A DNA stretch of 5,809 nucleotides from Candidatus Campbelliibacteriota bacterium (lineage in GTDB: Bacteria > Patescibacteriota > Minisyncoccia > Phycocordibacterales > CSBR16-193), in contig SKVL01000059.1 of assembly GCA_007129455.1 (NCBI GenBank), positions 1 through 5,809 of the forward strand, in the 5' to 3' direction. The translations under genes were made by a program, and so were the position numbers. Position 1 is the first letter of the stretch; each line of letters begins with the position of its first letter. The notes beneath the pieces are model-generated. The model was not told where the DNA came from and searched no databases. It was given only the letters and a program-made list of their open reading frames with translations. Shown one piece after another: positions 1 through 5,800 of the stretch.

Positions 1-185
1 ATCTCGGTGTTTGAAGGCATCCTTTTCTCGTCTATCGCCTCTCCGACATGCCCGAGGTCGGGGCCGTATTCTTTTGAGCACTGTTTGCGAATAACAAGAA
101 ACATCTCACGATGTTTTTTATCGCTCATTATCAAACATTTAAGCTTCTCCAGCTTCTCTTCGGTTGTGATGCCGTCAAACAACAT
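1..185 (-). CDS. Hypothetical protein, 5' part only (runs off the left edge)
   Basis: An open minus-strand frame starts at ATG (183-185) and continues without a stop to the left edge, giving 61 residues. It begins MLFDGITTEEKLEKLK and ends near GEAIDEKRMPSNTE. The residues are charged and helix-forming (KKHREMFLVIRKQ), with no membrane segment or signal peptide. I do not recognise the family. An in-frame GTG at 195-197 is an alternative start, and the frame stays open further upstream, so the true start is uncertain. There is no Shine-Dalgarno upstream. The complementary plus-strand frame has a cysteine/serine-rich, unprotein-like composition, so I prefer this strand. The gene is divergent from the methyltransferase and may share its -10 region. 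Confidence 0.55.
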   Translation of the reverse strand, partial: MLFDGITTEEKLEKLKCLIMSDKKHREMFLVIRKQCSKEYGPDLGHVGEAIDEKRMPSNTE

Positions 186-210
186 AGAATGTCTCACTGT
201 TGAGATTCCA

Positions 211-219
211 TGATAGTAT
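211..219 (+). promoter_or_regulatory. Extended -10 of the methyltransferase gene, possibly bidirectional
   Basis: TGaTAGTAT places an extended -10 (TGn plus TAGTAT, 214-219) exactly 6 nt before the GTG start at 226, so transcription would begin at or next to the start codon. The same bases read on the minus strand give TACTAT (213-218), a -10-like box facing the divergent gene. No good -35 is seen on the plus side. Confidence 0.45.
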
Positions 220-225
220 GGTTGT

Positions 226-951
226 GTGGAAAAAGAAACCGCCCAAGAAATATTGGATCTGTCACAGAAAGAATACGACGAATTCGCGTCTGAGTTCTCA
301 GAGTCTCGTCAGATCTTTTGGGAAGAGCTCAAATTCCTGAAAGAATACGCGCAAAAAGGAGACCGTGTCCTTGATATCGGTTGCGGGAACGGTCGCCTTT
401 CCGATCTGTTCAAAAATGAGGGCATGGAATATACCGGTATAGACTTTTCAGAGAAACTGATCAAGATCGCAAAAGAAGAAAGAGGCAAAAATGGAAAGTT
501 CATCCAAGCGAACGCTCTGGATCTTCCTTTTGAGAACAACTCTTTTGATACGATCTTCTCTATTGCGGTACTCCACCACACACCTTCAAAAGAAAACCGA
601 ATGCGTTTCATATCCGAAGCAAACCGCGTGCTGAAACCCGGCGGAGTTTGCGTGCTTACCGTTTGGAACACGCTCAACCGAAAATTCGCAAAAGCTCATA
701 TAGCTCATTTTCTTAAAAAAATATCCGGTAATTCGGATCTGGACTTTGGCGACATCATTATCCCTTTCGGAAAGCAGAAAAGACAAAGATACATACACTC
801 ATTCACTAAAATAAGTCTCCGAGGTCTGTTTGAAAAAAACTACTTCTCGAACATCTCCGTTCAGAACATAAAGCGAAAAAGTGGGCACGCCAATCTGGTC
901 GTCGTCGCGCAAAAGAAAAGAAAGTCTACCAAGGATTTTGACGAAAAATAA
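226..951 (+). CDS. Class I SAM-dependent methyltransferase, Trm9/ALKBH8-like
   Basis: A 241-residue cytosolic Rossmann-fold methyltransferase. Visible motifs are the SAM-binding motif I VLDIGCGNGRL (residues 48-58), the acidic ribose-binding residue in YTGIDFSE (D73), the adenine-region acidic motif around N96-D99 (ANALDLPF), the motif FDTIFSIAVLHH (107-118), and NRVLKPGGVCVLTVWN (133-148). The IAVLHH...RVLKPGG...VW pattern, followed by DIIIPFG and RYIHSFTKISLRGLF, resembles the Trm9/ALKBH8 family. That family methylates the carboxymethyl group on wobble uridine of tRNA, so a tRNA substrate is plausible but unproven; a small-molecule methyltransferase is the alternative. The GTG start is the first possible one after an in-frame TAG at 214. 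It has no Shine-Dalgarno but has a -10 box 6 nt upstream, suggesting leaderless translation. The basic C-terminus (KKRKSTK) could help RNA binding. The stop lies 15 nt before the next gene. Confidence 0.9.
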   Translation: MEKETAQEILDLSQKEYDEFASEFSESRQIFWEELKFLKEYAQKGDRVLDIGCGNGRLSDLFKNEGMEYTGIDFSEKLIKIAKEERGKNGKFIQANALDLPFENNSFDTIFSIAVLHHTPSKENRMRFISEANRVLKPGGVCVLTVWNTLNRKFAKAHIAHFLKKISGNSDLDFGDIIIPFGKQKRQRYIHSFTKISLRGLFEKNYFSNISVQNIKRKSGHANLVVVAQKKRKSTKDFDEK

Positions 952-953
952 GG

Positions 954-959
954 TAAAAT
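954..959 (+). promoter_or_regulatory. -10 box for the anchored-protein gene
   Basis: TAAAAT lies two bases after the methyltransferase stop codon and 7 nt before the ATG at 967. Initiation would fall at or next to that ATG, giving a leaderless mRNA. TTGACG at 938-943 is only 10 nt away and badly spaced for a -35. The gene could also be read through from the methyltransferase. Confidence 0.4.
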
Positions 960-966
960 AAAAAAT

Positions 967-1515
967 ATGGCCAAAAACAAAATCACAGGTATGTTTTTCG
1001 TTTTTATCTTTGTGTCGGTGTTTGTTTTGTCTGTCGGAGTCGGAATTTATTTGTGGCAAGGGTCATCCTCCCAAGAACCCTCTTTACAACCAAACGAGTT
1101 CAATGAGGCATCAGGATACATCAAAAACGTTTATGAAAGTGGAGGGAAAAGATACTTGAATATCGATTATGTTCAATGGTTAAGCGGAGAGGAAGCGATA
1201 CAGGCAATGAGAGAAGATGGGGAATGTCCCATTGATGTTTATCCCGATCCAAGCTACTGCATACCTAACGGCTATTACATCAGAAACCAAGATCCGGAGA
1301 TAGAAACAATAGAAATTTCAAAAAATGTTGAGATTGCCGTGCACACATACGCATCCGGAGAATGTCATGTGGAATGGGAAGAGAAAATCAGCTATGAAAC
1401 ATTCAAAAGTTTTTGGGAAAACGAGCCAATTTGCTCTCATATGAAAGAGATGCCTTACAGTATCGAATCTCAAAACGGAGTAGTGACGAAAATAACGGAG
1501 CAATACATACCCTGA
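967..1515 (+). CDS. Membrane-anchored hypothetical protein with extracytoplasmic domain
   Basis: A 182-residue protein. Residues 1-6 are short and basic (MAKNKI), followed by one hydrophobic segment at about 8-30 rich in F and V. This is a signal anchor that would place the rest outside the membrane; there is no lipobox cysteine. A polar linker (31-48) leads to a compact domain. Its features are GYIKNVYESGGKRYLNIDYV, QWLSGEEAIQAMREDGECP, CIPNGYYIRNQDPEIET, a FKSFWEN segment and the ending NGVVTKITEQYIP. I recognise this arrangement from hypothetical exported proteins of Patescibacteria and Firmicutes, for which I know no function. Four cysteines (87, 98, 133, 156) all sit in the exported domain and could form two disulfides. 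The TGA stop directly follows the conserved-looking C-terminus, supporting the standard code. No Shine-Dalgarno is present. Confidence 0.82.
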   Translation: MAKNKITGMFFVFIFVSVFVLSVGVGIYLWQGSSSQEPSLQPNEFNEASGYIKNVYESGGKRYLNIDYVQWLSGEEAIQAMREDGECPIDVYPDPSYCIPNGYYIRNQDPEIETIEISKNVEIAVHTYASGECHVEWEEKISYETFKSFWENEPICSHMKEMPYSIESQNGVVTKITEQYIP

Positions 1516-1529
1516 CTCCGCACACTTAC

Positions 1530-1545
1530 ATTTGAAACTTCAAAT
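1530..1545. repeat. Short perfect inverted repeat between genes
   Basis: ATTTGAA-ac-TTCAAAT is a 7-bp perfect inverted repeat with a 2-base centre, 15 bp after the anchored-protein stop. The following bases (TACCCTTTATC) are not a U-run, so it is a weak terminator candidate; an operator for the next gene is the alternative. Confidence 0.3.
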
Positions 1546-1577
1546 ACCCTTTATCTTTCCAGAAAATTTACATTTTT

Positions 1578-1586
1578 TGCTAAAAT
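1578..1586 (+). promoter_or_regulatory. Extended -10 of the 886-residue protein gene
   Basis: TGcTAAAAT is a good extended -10 (TGn plus TAAAAT, 1581-1586) with exactly 6 nt (TGATTC) before the ATG at 1593. No convincing -35 is present, which extended -10 promoters tolerate. The geometry implies a leaderless transcript. Confidence 0.55.
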
Positions 1587-1592
1587 TGATTC

Positions 1593-4253
1593 ATGTTCGA
1601 AAAACCAAAAGAAGCATTCTCTGATAAGGAGAGAGAAAAAGAGGATCGTCATATTGAAGCAGAAGAAGGAAGTTCTTATGAATCAATCGACTATTTTGTA
1701 GAAAACAAATTCGATGAAGATCATGATAATCTGTTCGAAGAGATAACAGAAGGTGATGCGAGAAATCTTTTTTCTGATGAAACGCTTCGAGATCTTCATA
1801 AAATAGATGCCGGCAAACGTCTGGTTCTATTGGCCAAGGCGTCCCTTCATATAACTACAAGACCGAGCGATATTGAAAAATATCTTGACCACTTTCCGGA
1901 AGATGCCGAAGTTCTGGATAAAGTAGTGGACCTTTTTAACAGGAACCTTCCGGACGGTATTACTATGTGCTTTACTGGTCTACTTGTAAATAGGTTTCCT
2001 AAAAAAAATCTGAACAAACAACTTATCGAAATTTGCGACCGTCGAGAGCTGGCACCTGATTTTCTTTTAGATGGATACGAACATAATATGGGCAATAACA
2101 GAATCCAAAAAGAATTCGGAAAAGCCGCTGATGGATATGTTGATGCAAGTCGTGAAGCGGCTGAGTTATCTATTGCAGGAAATAGGCCTTTTGAAAATCG
2201 CAACCCTTTTGACACACCCGAATTTGAAACATTGGAAGAACACGAGAAATCAAGAATGTTACGGACATGCTTAGGCGCAAAGCAGTTAAGATTAGTTCTT
2301 GATGAAGCTTTAAATAGCACCTTTACAAAAGAACTTGTTGACTCTGATAACAAAAAATCAGGTTCAATTAATACTTATGATCCGGCACATTCAATAATAT
2401 ACGGCACGATTCACAGTAACTCTTCTTACGAACGTTCTTCCTCGTTCTTTGAACACATGATGAGTTCCACTGCCGAAATCGGAGGATACGTAGAGGAATA
2501 TGCTGACGAAAAACTCACACTAGCCGTAATAGAAGCTTTTAGCAAAAGAGAACCAGATTCGGAAAATGTCTCACTTTTGGTTGAGTTCTGGAATAAAAAC
2601 AGAAACCCCATATTCGGAAACGCTGTTGCCGAGGCGCTTACCGTACAAGGACCGGAACAGGCGGCGCAAGAGATAATGGAACTCATAAGGTCGGATGTCC
2701 GCAACAAAAATGCTTTAGCGTCCATTCTATACCGACTGGAACTCGGAAAGATGGGTATATCTGAAGAAGGAGTCCGGTATATGGGTCGTCTGTATAACCT
2801 CGGTGAGATGAATGATCCGAACTTTTTTGTTAACCGGTTAACCGCGGATGGAGATGTGGGAGTCTTTGATGATGAAGAAAAGATGAAAGGGTATTTCAAC
2901 CTTGGTGACCTGTCAGACGAACAAGAAAAGATAAACACCGAAGTTATGGCAATTACCTACGAAACTCTTTTCAAAGATCGCGGTGAAGTAAGTGAGGAAG
3001 AGAAGGTTTTAAGAGAAAGTTTCATAAAAGAGTTCACAGAAAAATATTTCGAGCTGTATAACGATAAATTCTATAATAAAACGGGTGCAAGGTTTAACAA
3101 TCTATCCTTTGAAGAACAAGGATGGTTTCTTTCGTTCGTAAACGAAAACGGTCCCGAAGTTCAGGAGAGAGTATATGATTTCGTTAAAAAATACGGAGAA
3201 GAAGGAATGCGCTCATTCCTTTCGATGGAATTTGACCGAAAAATGGGATTTCATTTAATTGAACGCGTAAATGAAAGCGAAAAGGGTTCCAATATAATAA
3301 ATCTGTACAACAATCTTGTCATAGGAACAAGAAATGCCATAAAAGAGCTTGGAGAAGAAGTTCCGCCTGAGGTCAAAAACAAACTGGAAAATAACCTAAT
3401 GAAGAGGGCTAAAGATATTTTGGCAAGCGATCTTTCTGATGAAGAAACATTGAAACAACTTGAACAGGTCAGAGAGGACAACATCATATTCACATCCTCC
3501 TTTATAACTTTCACAAAAGAGGGTCTGCTCAAAAAAGGCGAGGACATTGAATTATTAAGATCAGCATCCTTCGAATCGGTCTCTCCTTCGGATCTTTCAC
3601 CGACTGACAGGCGTATTATGTTGAAGATATTTGATCAGAACTGGAAGAACGAAAAAGAAGAGTTTGTTTCAAAAATAAGATCCTCTCTTGAAAGATCGTT
3701 CAGCAATCCGAGATCAACTTTTCTTACACTACGCCACAACAACAAGGTTGTCGGTTACGCCAGATCGGATGATAATACAGACACAGACGAAGCACACATT
3801 TATCTGGGTTCATTTAATGTCGATACCTCCTATCAAAACTCAAAGATAGGAGGTTTTATCCATAAAAATTTAATTATGGAATCATTGAAAAAACATAACC
3901 GAATAGAGGCAGACTGTGATCCGTACTCCGATGAGAGCAAGTATTATCTTCGTGATTTCGTTGCAACCGATTTCTATCTTGCGGAAGATGTAAAACCAAG
4001 TTTCCGCATTGTTTTCGATAAAGAAAAATTTCAAAAAACAACATACTCTCATCTAAGCGAAGAAGAAATTATTCAATATGCCAAATCAAATGATTTAAAA
4101 AATGGAGAGATCGTCATCAGAGAAATTGATGATAACGATCAATTCAAAGAACTGAGCAAGGGGATGGTCCTGACCCGCTACTTTGACTCGAAACAAACCG
4201 GAAAAACATACGGTGTGTTTGAAAAAGAGCAAATAATTCTAAAAACAACTTAG
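1593..4253 (+). CDS. Large hypothetical protein with C-terminal GNAT-like domain
   Basis: An 886-residue protein without signal peptide or membrane segments, so probably cytosolic. Residues 1-60 are strongly acidic and probably disordered (KEREKEDRHIEAEEG). Residues about 60-650 look almost wholly helical. A distinctive stretch at 500-557 (FNNLSFEEQGWFLSF, then DFVKKYGEEGMRSFLSME and MGFHLIE) resembles what I recall from large Parcubacteria-type hypothetical proteins. Residues about 670-830 look like a GNAT acetyltransferase fold: strands FLTLRHNNKVVGYARSD (710-726) and AHIYLGSFNVD, then a motif A-like loop QNSKIGG (748-754) before a helix, and a late segment FVATDFYLAE. The loop fits only loosely the Q/RxxGxG/A acetyl-CoA motif, so activity and substrate are uncertain. 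Codon use looks uniform, giving no sign of a recent fusion. The start is ATG with a leaderless-type -10, no Shine-Dalgarno. The stop overlaps the stop of the convergent regulator gene. Confidence 0.88.
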   Translation: MFEKPKEAFSDKEREKEDRHIEAEEGSSYESIDYFVENKFDEDHDNLFEEITEGDARNLFSDETLRDLHKIDAGKRLVLLAKASLHITTRPSDIEKYLDHFPEDAEVLDKVVDLFNRNLPDGITMCFTGLLVNRFPKKNLNKQLIEICDRRELAPDFLLDGYEHNMGNNRIQKEFGKAADGYVDASREAAELSIAGNRPFENRNPFDTPEFETLEEHEKSRMLRTCLGAKQLRLVLDEALNSTFTKELVDSDNKKSGSINTYDPAHSIIYGTIHSNSSYERSSSFFEHMMSSTAEIGGYVEEYADEKLTLAVIEAFSKREPDSENVSLLVEFWNKNRNPIFGNAVAEALTVQGPEQAAQEIMELIRSDVRNKNALASILYRLELGKMGISEEGVRYMGRLYNLGEMNDPNFFVNRLTADGDVGVFDDEEKMKGYFNLGDLSDEQEKINTEVMAITYETLFKDRGEVSEEEKVLRESFIKEFTEKYFELYNDKFYNKTGARFNNLSFEEQGWFLSFVNENGPEVQERVYDFVKKYGEEGMRSFLSMEFDRKMGFHLIERVNESEKGSNIINLYNNLVIGTRNAIKELGEEVPPEVKNKLENNLMKRAKDILASDLSDEETLKQLEQVREDNIIFTSSFITFTKEGLLKKGEDIELLRSASFESVSPSDLSPTDRRIMLKIFDQNWKNEKEEFVSKIRSSLERSFSNPRSTFLTLRHNNKVVGYARSDDNTDTDEAHIYLGSFNVDTSYQNSKIGGFIHKNLIMESLKKHNRIEADCDPYSDESKYYLRDFVATDFYLAEDVKPSFRIVFDKEKFQKTTYSHLSEEEIIQYAKSNDLKNGEIVIREIDDNDQFKELSKGMVLTRYFDSKQTGKTYGVFEKEQIILKTT

Positions 4254-5041
4254 AGAACCTCTCCACCGCTCAATCTCCACAAACTCTCAAAAAGATACTT
4301 GTGAGTATTGGCAATATGTTGATCAGTGATAATTATTCCCACAAAATAATCGTCGGTATCGGTAATGTACGAGATCTTGTTGTCATATATTTGCATAGTG
4401 GTCTGAAACGGAGGCATTTTTTCTTTTGCACTGATAAGTTTGGTCTTTGTTACCTCACCTTTATAAGAGCTTAGGAATTTTCTTGCTTCCGGAGAATCAA
4501 TAACAAGTCCCCTTTTCTTTACTCCGTGGTGTTCACGTAACGCAGCATATTCGATGTTAAGCTCCGGCTTTTTCTGAACAGCTTTAAGATCAGCGTAGGT
4601 TAAGATCTCCTCGGTGGCATTTAAACTATCCATAAGAACTTCCCAAACTCCATCCTCTCCTTCGTAAAATTCAACCCCCGGCCTTCCAACGCTCATATTG
4701 AAAAGAGACGAAAGCTTTCCCGAAGTTGTTATGAACTGCCTTTTTATGTACTCAATGTTTGTTTTCTTCTCATCTATCATCTTGTTTATCGCAACCGGAT
4801 GTTTGGGAGCGAACTTGGCGACTTTACCGGGTTCATCATTCTTTTCCACCAGATCAAGTTCTATTAACTCTTCAAGTAATTTATAAACCATCGGCCTGGA
4901 CAGTGAAGCTTCTTTTGAAACTGAACTTGCTATATTTCTGGCCGGCGATTCACCAGCCCTTAAAAGAATCTCATAAACGATTGCCTGTTCTTTGGAAAGA
5001 CCCGTGTCTGTTATTTCCTTTGTATATTCCAACTTTGTCAT
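4250..5041 (-). CDS. TrmB-family transcriptional regulator
   Basis: A 263-residue DNA-binding regulator. The N-terminus is a TrmB-type winged helix-turn-helix: helix 1 at about 16-29 (SKEQAIVYEILLRA), helix 2 at 33-43 (PARNIASSVSK), recognition helix at 47-62 (SLSRPMVYKLLEELIE), and wing at about 63-80 (LVEKNDEPGKVAKFAPKHP). A helical linker with coiled-coil character follows (83-115, VAINKMIDEKKTNIEYIKRQF), probably for dimerisation. The C-terminal part (118-263) starts GRPGVEFYEGEDGVWEVL and matches the effector-type domain of TrmB-like proteins in CPR bacteria and archaea. Archaeal TrmB members bind sugars there; the ligand here is unknown. The ATG start has a strong upstream promoter and no Shine-Dalgarno. 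It is divergent from the structured RNA, so autoregulation and control of that RNA are plausible but inferred from position. Confidence 0.88.
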   Translation of the reverse strand: MTKLEYTKEITDTGLSKEQAIVYEILLRAGESPARNIASSVSKEASLSRPMVYKLLEELIELDLVEKNDEPGKVAKFAPKHPVAINKMIDEKKTNIEYIKRQFITTSGKLSSLFNMSVGRPGVEFYEGEDGVWEVLMDSLNATEEILTYADLKAVQKKPELNIEYAALREHHGVKKRGLVIDSPEARKFLSSYKGEVTKTKLISAKEKMPPFQTTMQIYDNKISYITDTDDYFVGIIITDQHIANTHKYLFESLWRLSGGEVL

Positions 5042-5047
5042 ACCCTT

Positions 5048-5075
5048 ATGTTATCATTTATATTGTTATTGTCAA
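5048..5075 (-). promoter_or_regulatory. Promoter of the TrmB-family gene
   Basis: On the minus strand, TTGACA (-35; 5070-5075) is separated by 16 nt from TAACAT (-10; 5048-5053), which is preceded by TGA to form an extended -10 (5048-5056). Exactly 6 nt (AAGGGT) separate the -10 from the ATG at 5041, so the message should be leaderless. The -35 lies inside an inverted repeat. Confidence 0.75.
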
Positions 5076-5089
5076 TACATTGTGACAAT
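5068..5089. promoter_or_regulatory. Candidate operator overlapping the regulator's -35
   Basis: ATTGTCA-N8-TGACAAT is a perfect 7-bp inverted repeat spanning 22 bp, about two helical turns, as expected for a dimeric winged-helix regulator. It covers the minus-strand -35 (5070-5075), so binding would block the regulator's own promoter. That the TrmB-family protein itself binds here is inference. Confidence 0.4.
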
Positions 5090-5103
5090 TATTTGTTGAT
5101 AAC

Positions 5104-5121
5104 TAAACAATATTTTGTTTA
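5104..5121. repeat. AT-rich inverted repeat in the divergent control region
   Basis: TAAACAA-tatt-TTGTTTA is a perfect 7-bp inverted repeat. It lies upstream of both divergent promoters and is not followed by a U-run in either direction, so it looks more like a protein-binding site than a terminator. Confidence 0.35.
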
Positions 5122-5140
5122 AGAATATGAATTTTCTTAA
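5119..5140. repeat. Second 7-N8-7 inverted repeat
   Basis: TTAAGAA-N8-TTCTTAA has the same 7-8-7 geometry and 22-bp span as the repeat over the regulator's -35, but a different sequence. It overlaps the end of the neighbouring repeat by three bases and sits 28 bp before the rightward -35. In such AT-rich DNA chance is a real alternative. Confidence 0.28.
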
Positions 5141-5155
5141 TATTTTGACAGTTTT

Positions 5156-5165
5156 AGTAATTACT
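5156..5165. repeat. 10-bp palindrome just upstream of the rightward -35
   Basis: AGTAATTACT is a perfect palindrome ending two bases before the -35 (5168) of the structured-RNA promoter. It also lies between two TTGACA copies (5145-5150 and 5168-5173). The placement suits an activator or repressor half-site pair, but the word is short and AT-rich. Confidence 0.25.
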
Positions 5166-5167
5166 TC

Positions 5168-5196
5168 TTGACAATATATCATTACTCTTGTATATT
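5168..5196 (+). promoter_or_regulatory. Near-consensus sigma70 promoter of the structured RNA
   Basis: A perfect TTGACA (-35; 5168-5173), an ideal 17-nt spacer and TATATT (-10; 5191-5196) form the best promoter in the window. The expected start is about 5203. Unlike the protein genes here, no start codon lies near the predicted start site, consistent with an RNA gene or a long leader. Confidence 0.78.
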
Positions 5197-5210
5197 TTGG
5201 TCAGATAAAA

Positions 5211-5248
5211 AAGAGACCTGAGAACAGAGAAGAAAAGCACGGTCTCTT
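5211..5248 (+). other. 5'-terminal hairpin of the structured RNA
   Basis: AAGAGACC (5211-5218) pairs perfectly with GGTCTCTT (5241-5248) around a 22-nt purine-rich loop. It begins about 8 nt after the predicted transcription start and is immediately followed by AAGGAGAGAGT. Confidence 0.6.
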
Positions 5249-5410
5249 AAGGAGAGAGTACATTCAAAATATGGGGATCGGGAGAGAGAAACAAGAGCCG
5301 AGAACTCGCGCTTGGAAAACCAAGCCGGTGACTACAGCCGAAAGTGTGGGAAGAAAGGAGTTTGAGGACTACCCTCTTGTTGATCCTTCACGATTCGTTT
5401 GCACGAAGTA

Positions 5411-5477
5411 TGGAGTAGGCCGCAAACCCACTCCGCCGGCTACCTTTGTCATATGGTGACAGTGGCCGAATACTCCA
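5411..5477 (+). other. Long-range stem of the structured RNA
   Basis: TGGAGTAGGCC (5411-5421) pairs with GGCC-gaa-TACTCCA (5464-5477), giving 11 Watson-Crick pairs with a 3-nt GAA bulge. It encloses a 5-bp hairpin, TGTCA-tatgg-TGACA (5447-5461). A competing local pairing GGAGT/ACTCC (5412-5416/5430-5434) could be an alternative fold. Confidence 0.5.
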
Positions 5478-5516
5478 CCCGTTGAATTCCGAACATAAGG
5501 TTCGGAGGGATATCGG

Positions 5517-5551
5517 CCGGACGCAAGTAACTAACCACTACTTGTTTCCGG
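5517..5551 (+). other. Two-segment hairpin of the structured RNA
   Basis: CCGGA (5517-5521) pairs with TCCGG (5547-5551) and, beyond a cg/tt internal loop, CAAGTA (5524-5529) pairs with TACTTG (5539-5544). All 11 pairs are Watson-Crick. Confidence 0.5.
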
Positions 5552-5572
5552 AAATATCCTTATCAAGGAAAA

Positions 5573-5600
5573 GTGTCCCGGAAGGAGAGAGCCGGGGCAC
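5573..5600 (+). other. Hairpin presenting AAGGAGAGAG in its loop
   Basis: GTGTCCCGG (5573-5581) pairs with CCGGGGCAC (5592-5600), nine pairs with one GU. The 10-nt loop is exactly AAGGAGAGAG, a word repeated at 5249 and 5604 in the same RNA, so the loop may be a recognition site. Confidence 0.6.
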
Positions 5601-5664
5601 GGTAAGGAGAGAGTGTTCTTTAAAAACTAAAGAGGAAAGGAAGACCCATAACTTCCTCCTGTCT

Positions 5665-5718
5665 GATCTTGCCACCACTTGAGGTTGCTAAAAGGTAACT
5701 TCAAGCGGTGGTAAGATT
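5665..5718 (+). other. Near-perfect 21-bp hairpin
   Basis: GATCTTGCCACC (5665-5676) pairs with GGTGGTAAGATT (5707-5718), and CTTGAGGTT (5678-5686) with AACTTCAAG (5697-5705). A single A/C mismatch (5677/5706) separates them, and the loop is 10 nt (5687-5696). It is the longest helix of the region. The downstream bases (TCAAAAATTTAAACC) are A-rich, not a U-run, so it is not a typical intrinsic terminator. Confidence 0.65.
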
Positions 5719-5764
5719 TCAAAAATTTAAACCCCATGGTGGAGTCGGCACTGGATGTCGAACA

Positions 5765-5792
5765 AACGGCCGGTGAGAGTCCGGCGACCGTT
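5765..5792 (+). other. Bulged GC-rich hairpin near the right edge
   Basis: AACGG (5765-5769) pairs with CCGTT (5788-5792). After a CGA bulge (5785-5787), CCGG (5770-5773) pairs with CCGG (5781-5784), closing a TGAGAGT loop. It is followed directly by GGGGG and the Shine-Dalgarno. Confidence 0.5.
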
Positions 5793-5800
5793 GGGGGAAT

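Larger units (their letters stand above)
5249..5614 (+). repeat. Dispersed AAGGAGAGAG repeat (three copies)
   Basis: Copies lie at 5249-5258, 5582-5591 and 5604-5613, with a fourth shorter GGAGAGAG at 5281-5288. The first and third share a longer context, GCACGGT then AAGGAGAGAGT, differing by a 5-nt CTCTT insertion (5237-5259 versus 5597-5614). The coordinates span the set of copies, not a continuous repeat. Confidence 0.65.

Noticed and set aside
7..213. Plus-strand 68-codon open frame at the left edge
   Set aside because: It lies opposite the more plausible charged minus-strand frame and has a serine/cysteine-rich composition typical of an antisense shadow.
938..943. TTGACG as the -35 for the gene at 967
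   Set aside because: Only 10 nt separate it from TAAAAT (954-959), far short of the usual 16-18.
5271..5459. A 62-codon open frame starting ATG, with AAGGAG 16 nt upstream
   Set aside because: The product is basic and low-complexity with no recognisable domain, the ribosome-site spacing is long, and RNA helices (5310-5325, 5411-5477) cross it.
5446..5682. A 78-codon open frame inside the structured region
   Set aside because: It overlaps the other small frame, has no ribosome binding site at a suitable distance, and is interrupted in meaning by at least five hairpins.
5665..5718. Intrinsic terminator
   Set aside because: The hairpin is strong but followed by an A-rich stretch rather than a U-run on the plus strand; on the minus strand it would terminate nothing visible in the window.
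5774..5789. GAGAGTCCGGCGACC resembles the RNase P RNA core GAAAGTCCGG
   Set aside because: One core base differs, the segment is used in a local hairpin, and none of the other conserved RNase P segments occurs upstream; too little sequence remains downstream to judge further.
5765..5792. Resemblance to group II intron domain V (GNRA-type GAGA loop closed by U-G, bulge on the 3' side)
   Set aside because: The lower helix has only five pairs, the AGC triad is missing, an extra U disrupts the upper stem, and no domain VI or 5' GTGYG boundary is seen.
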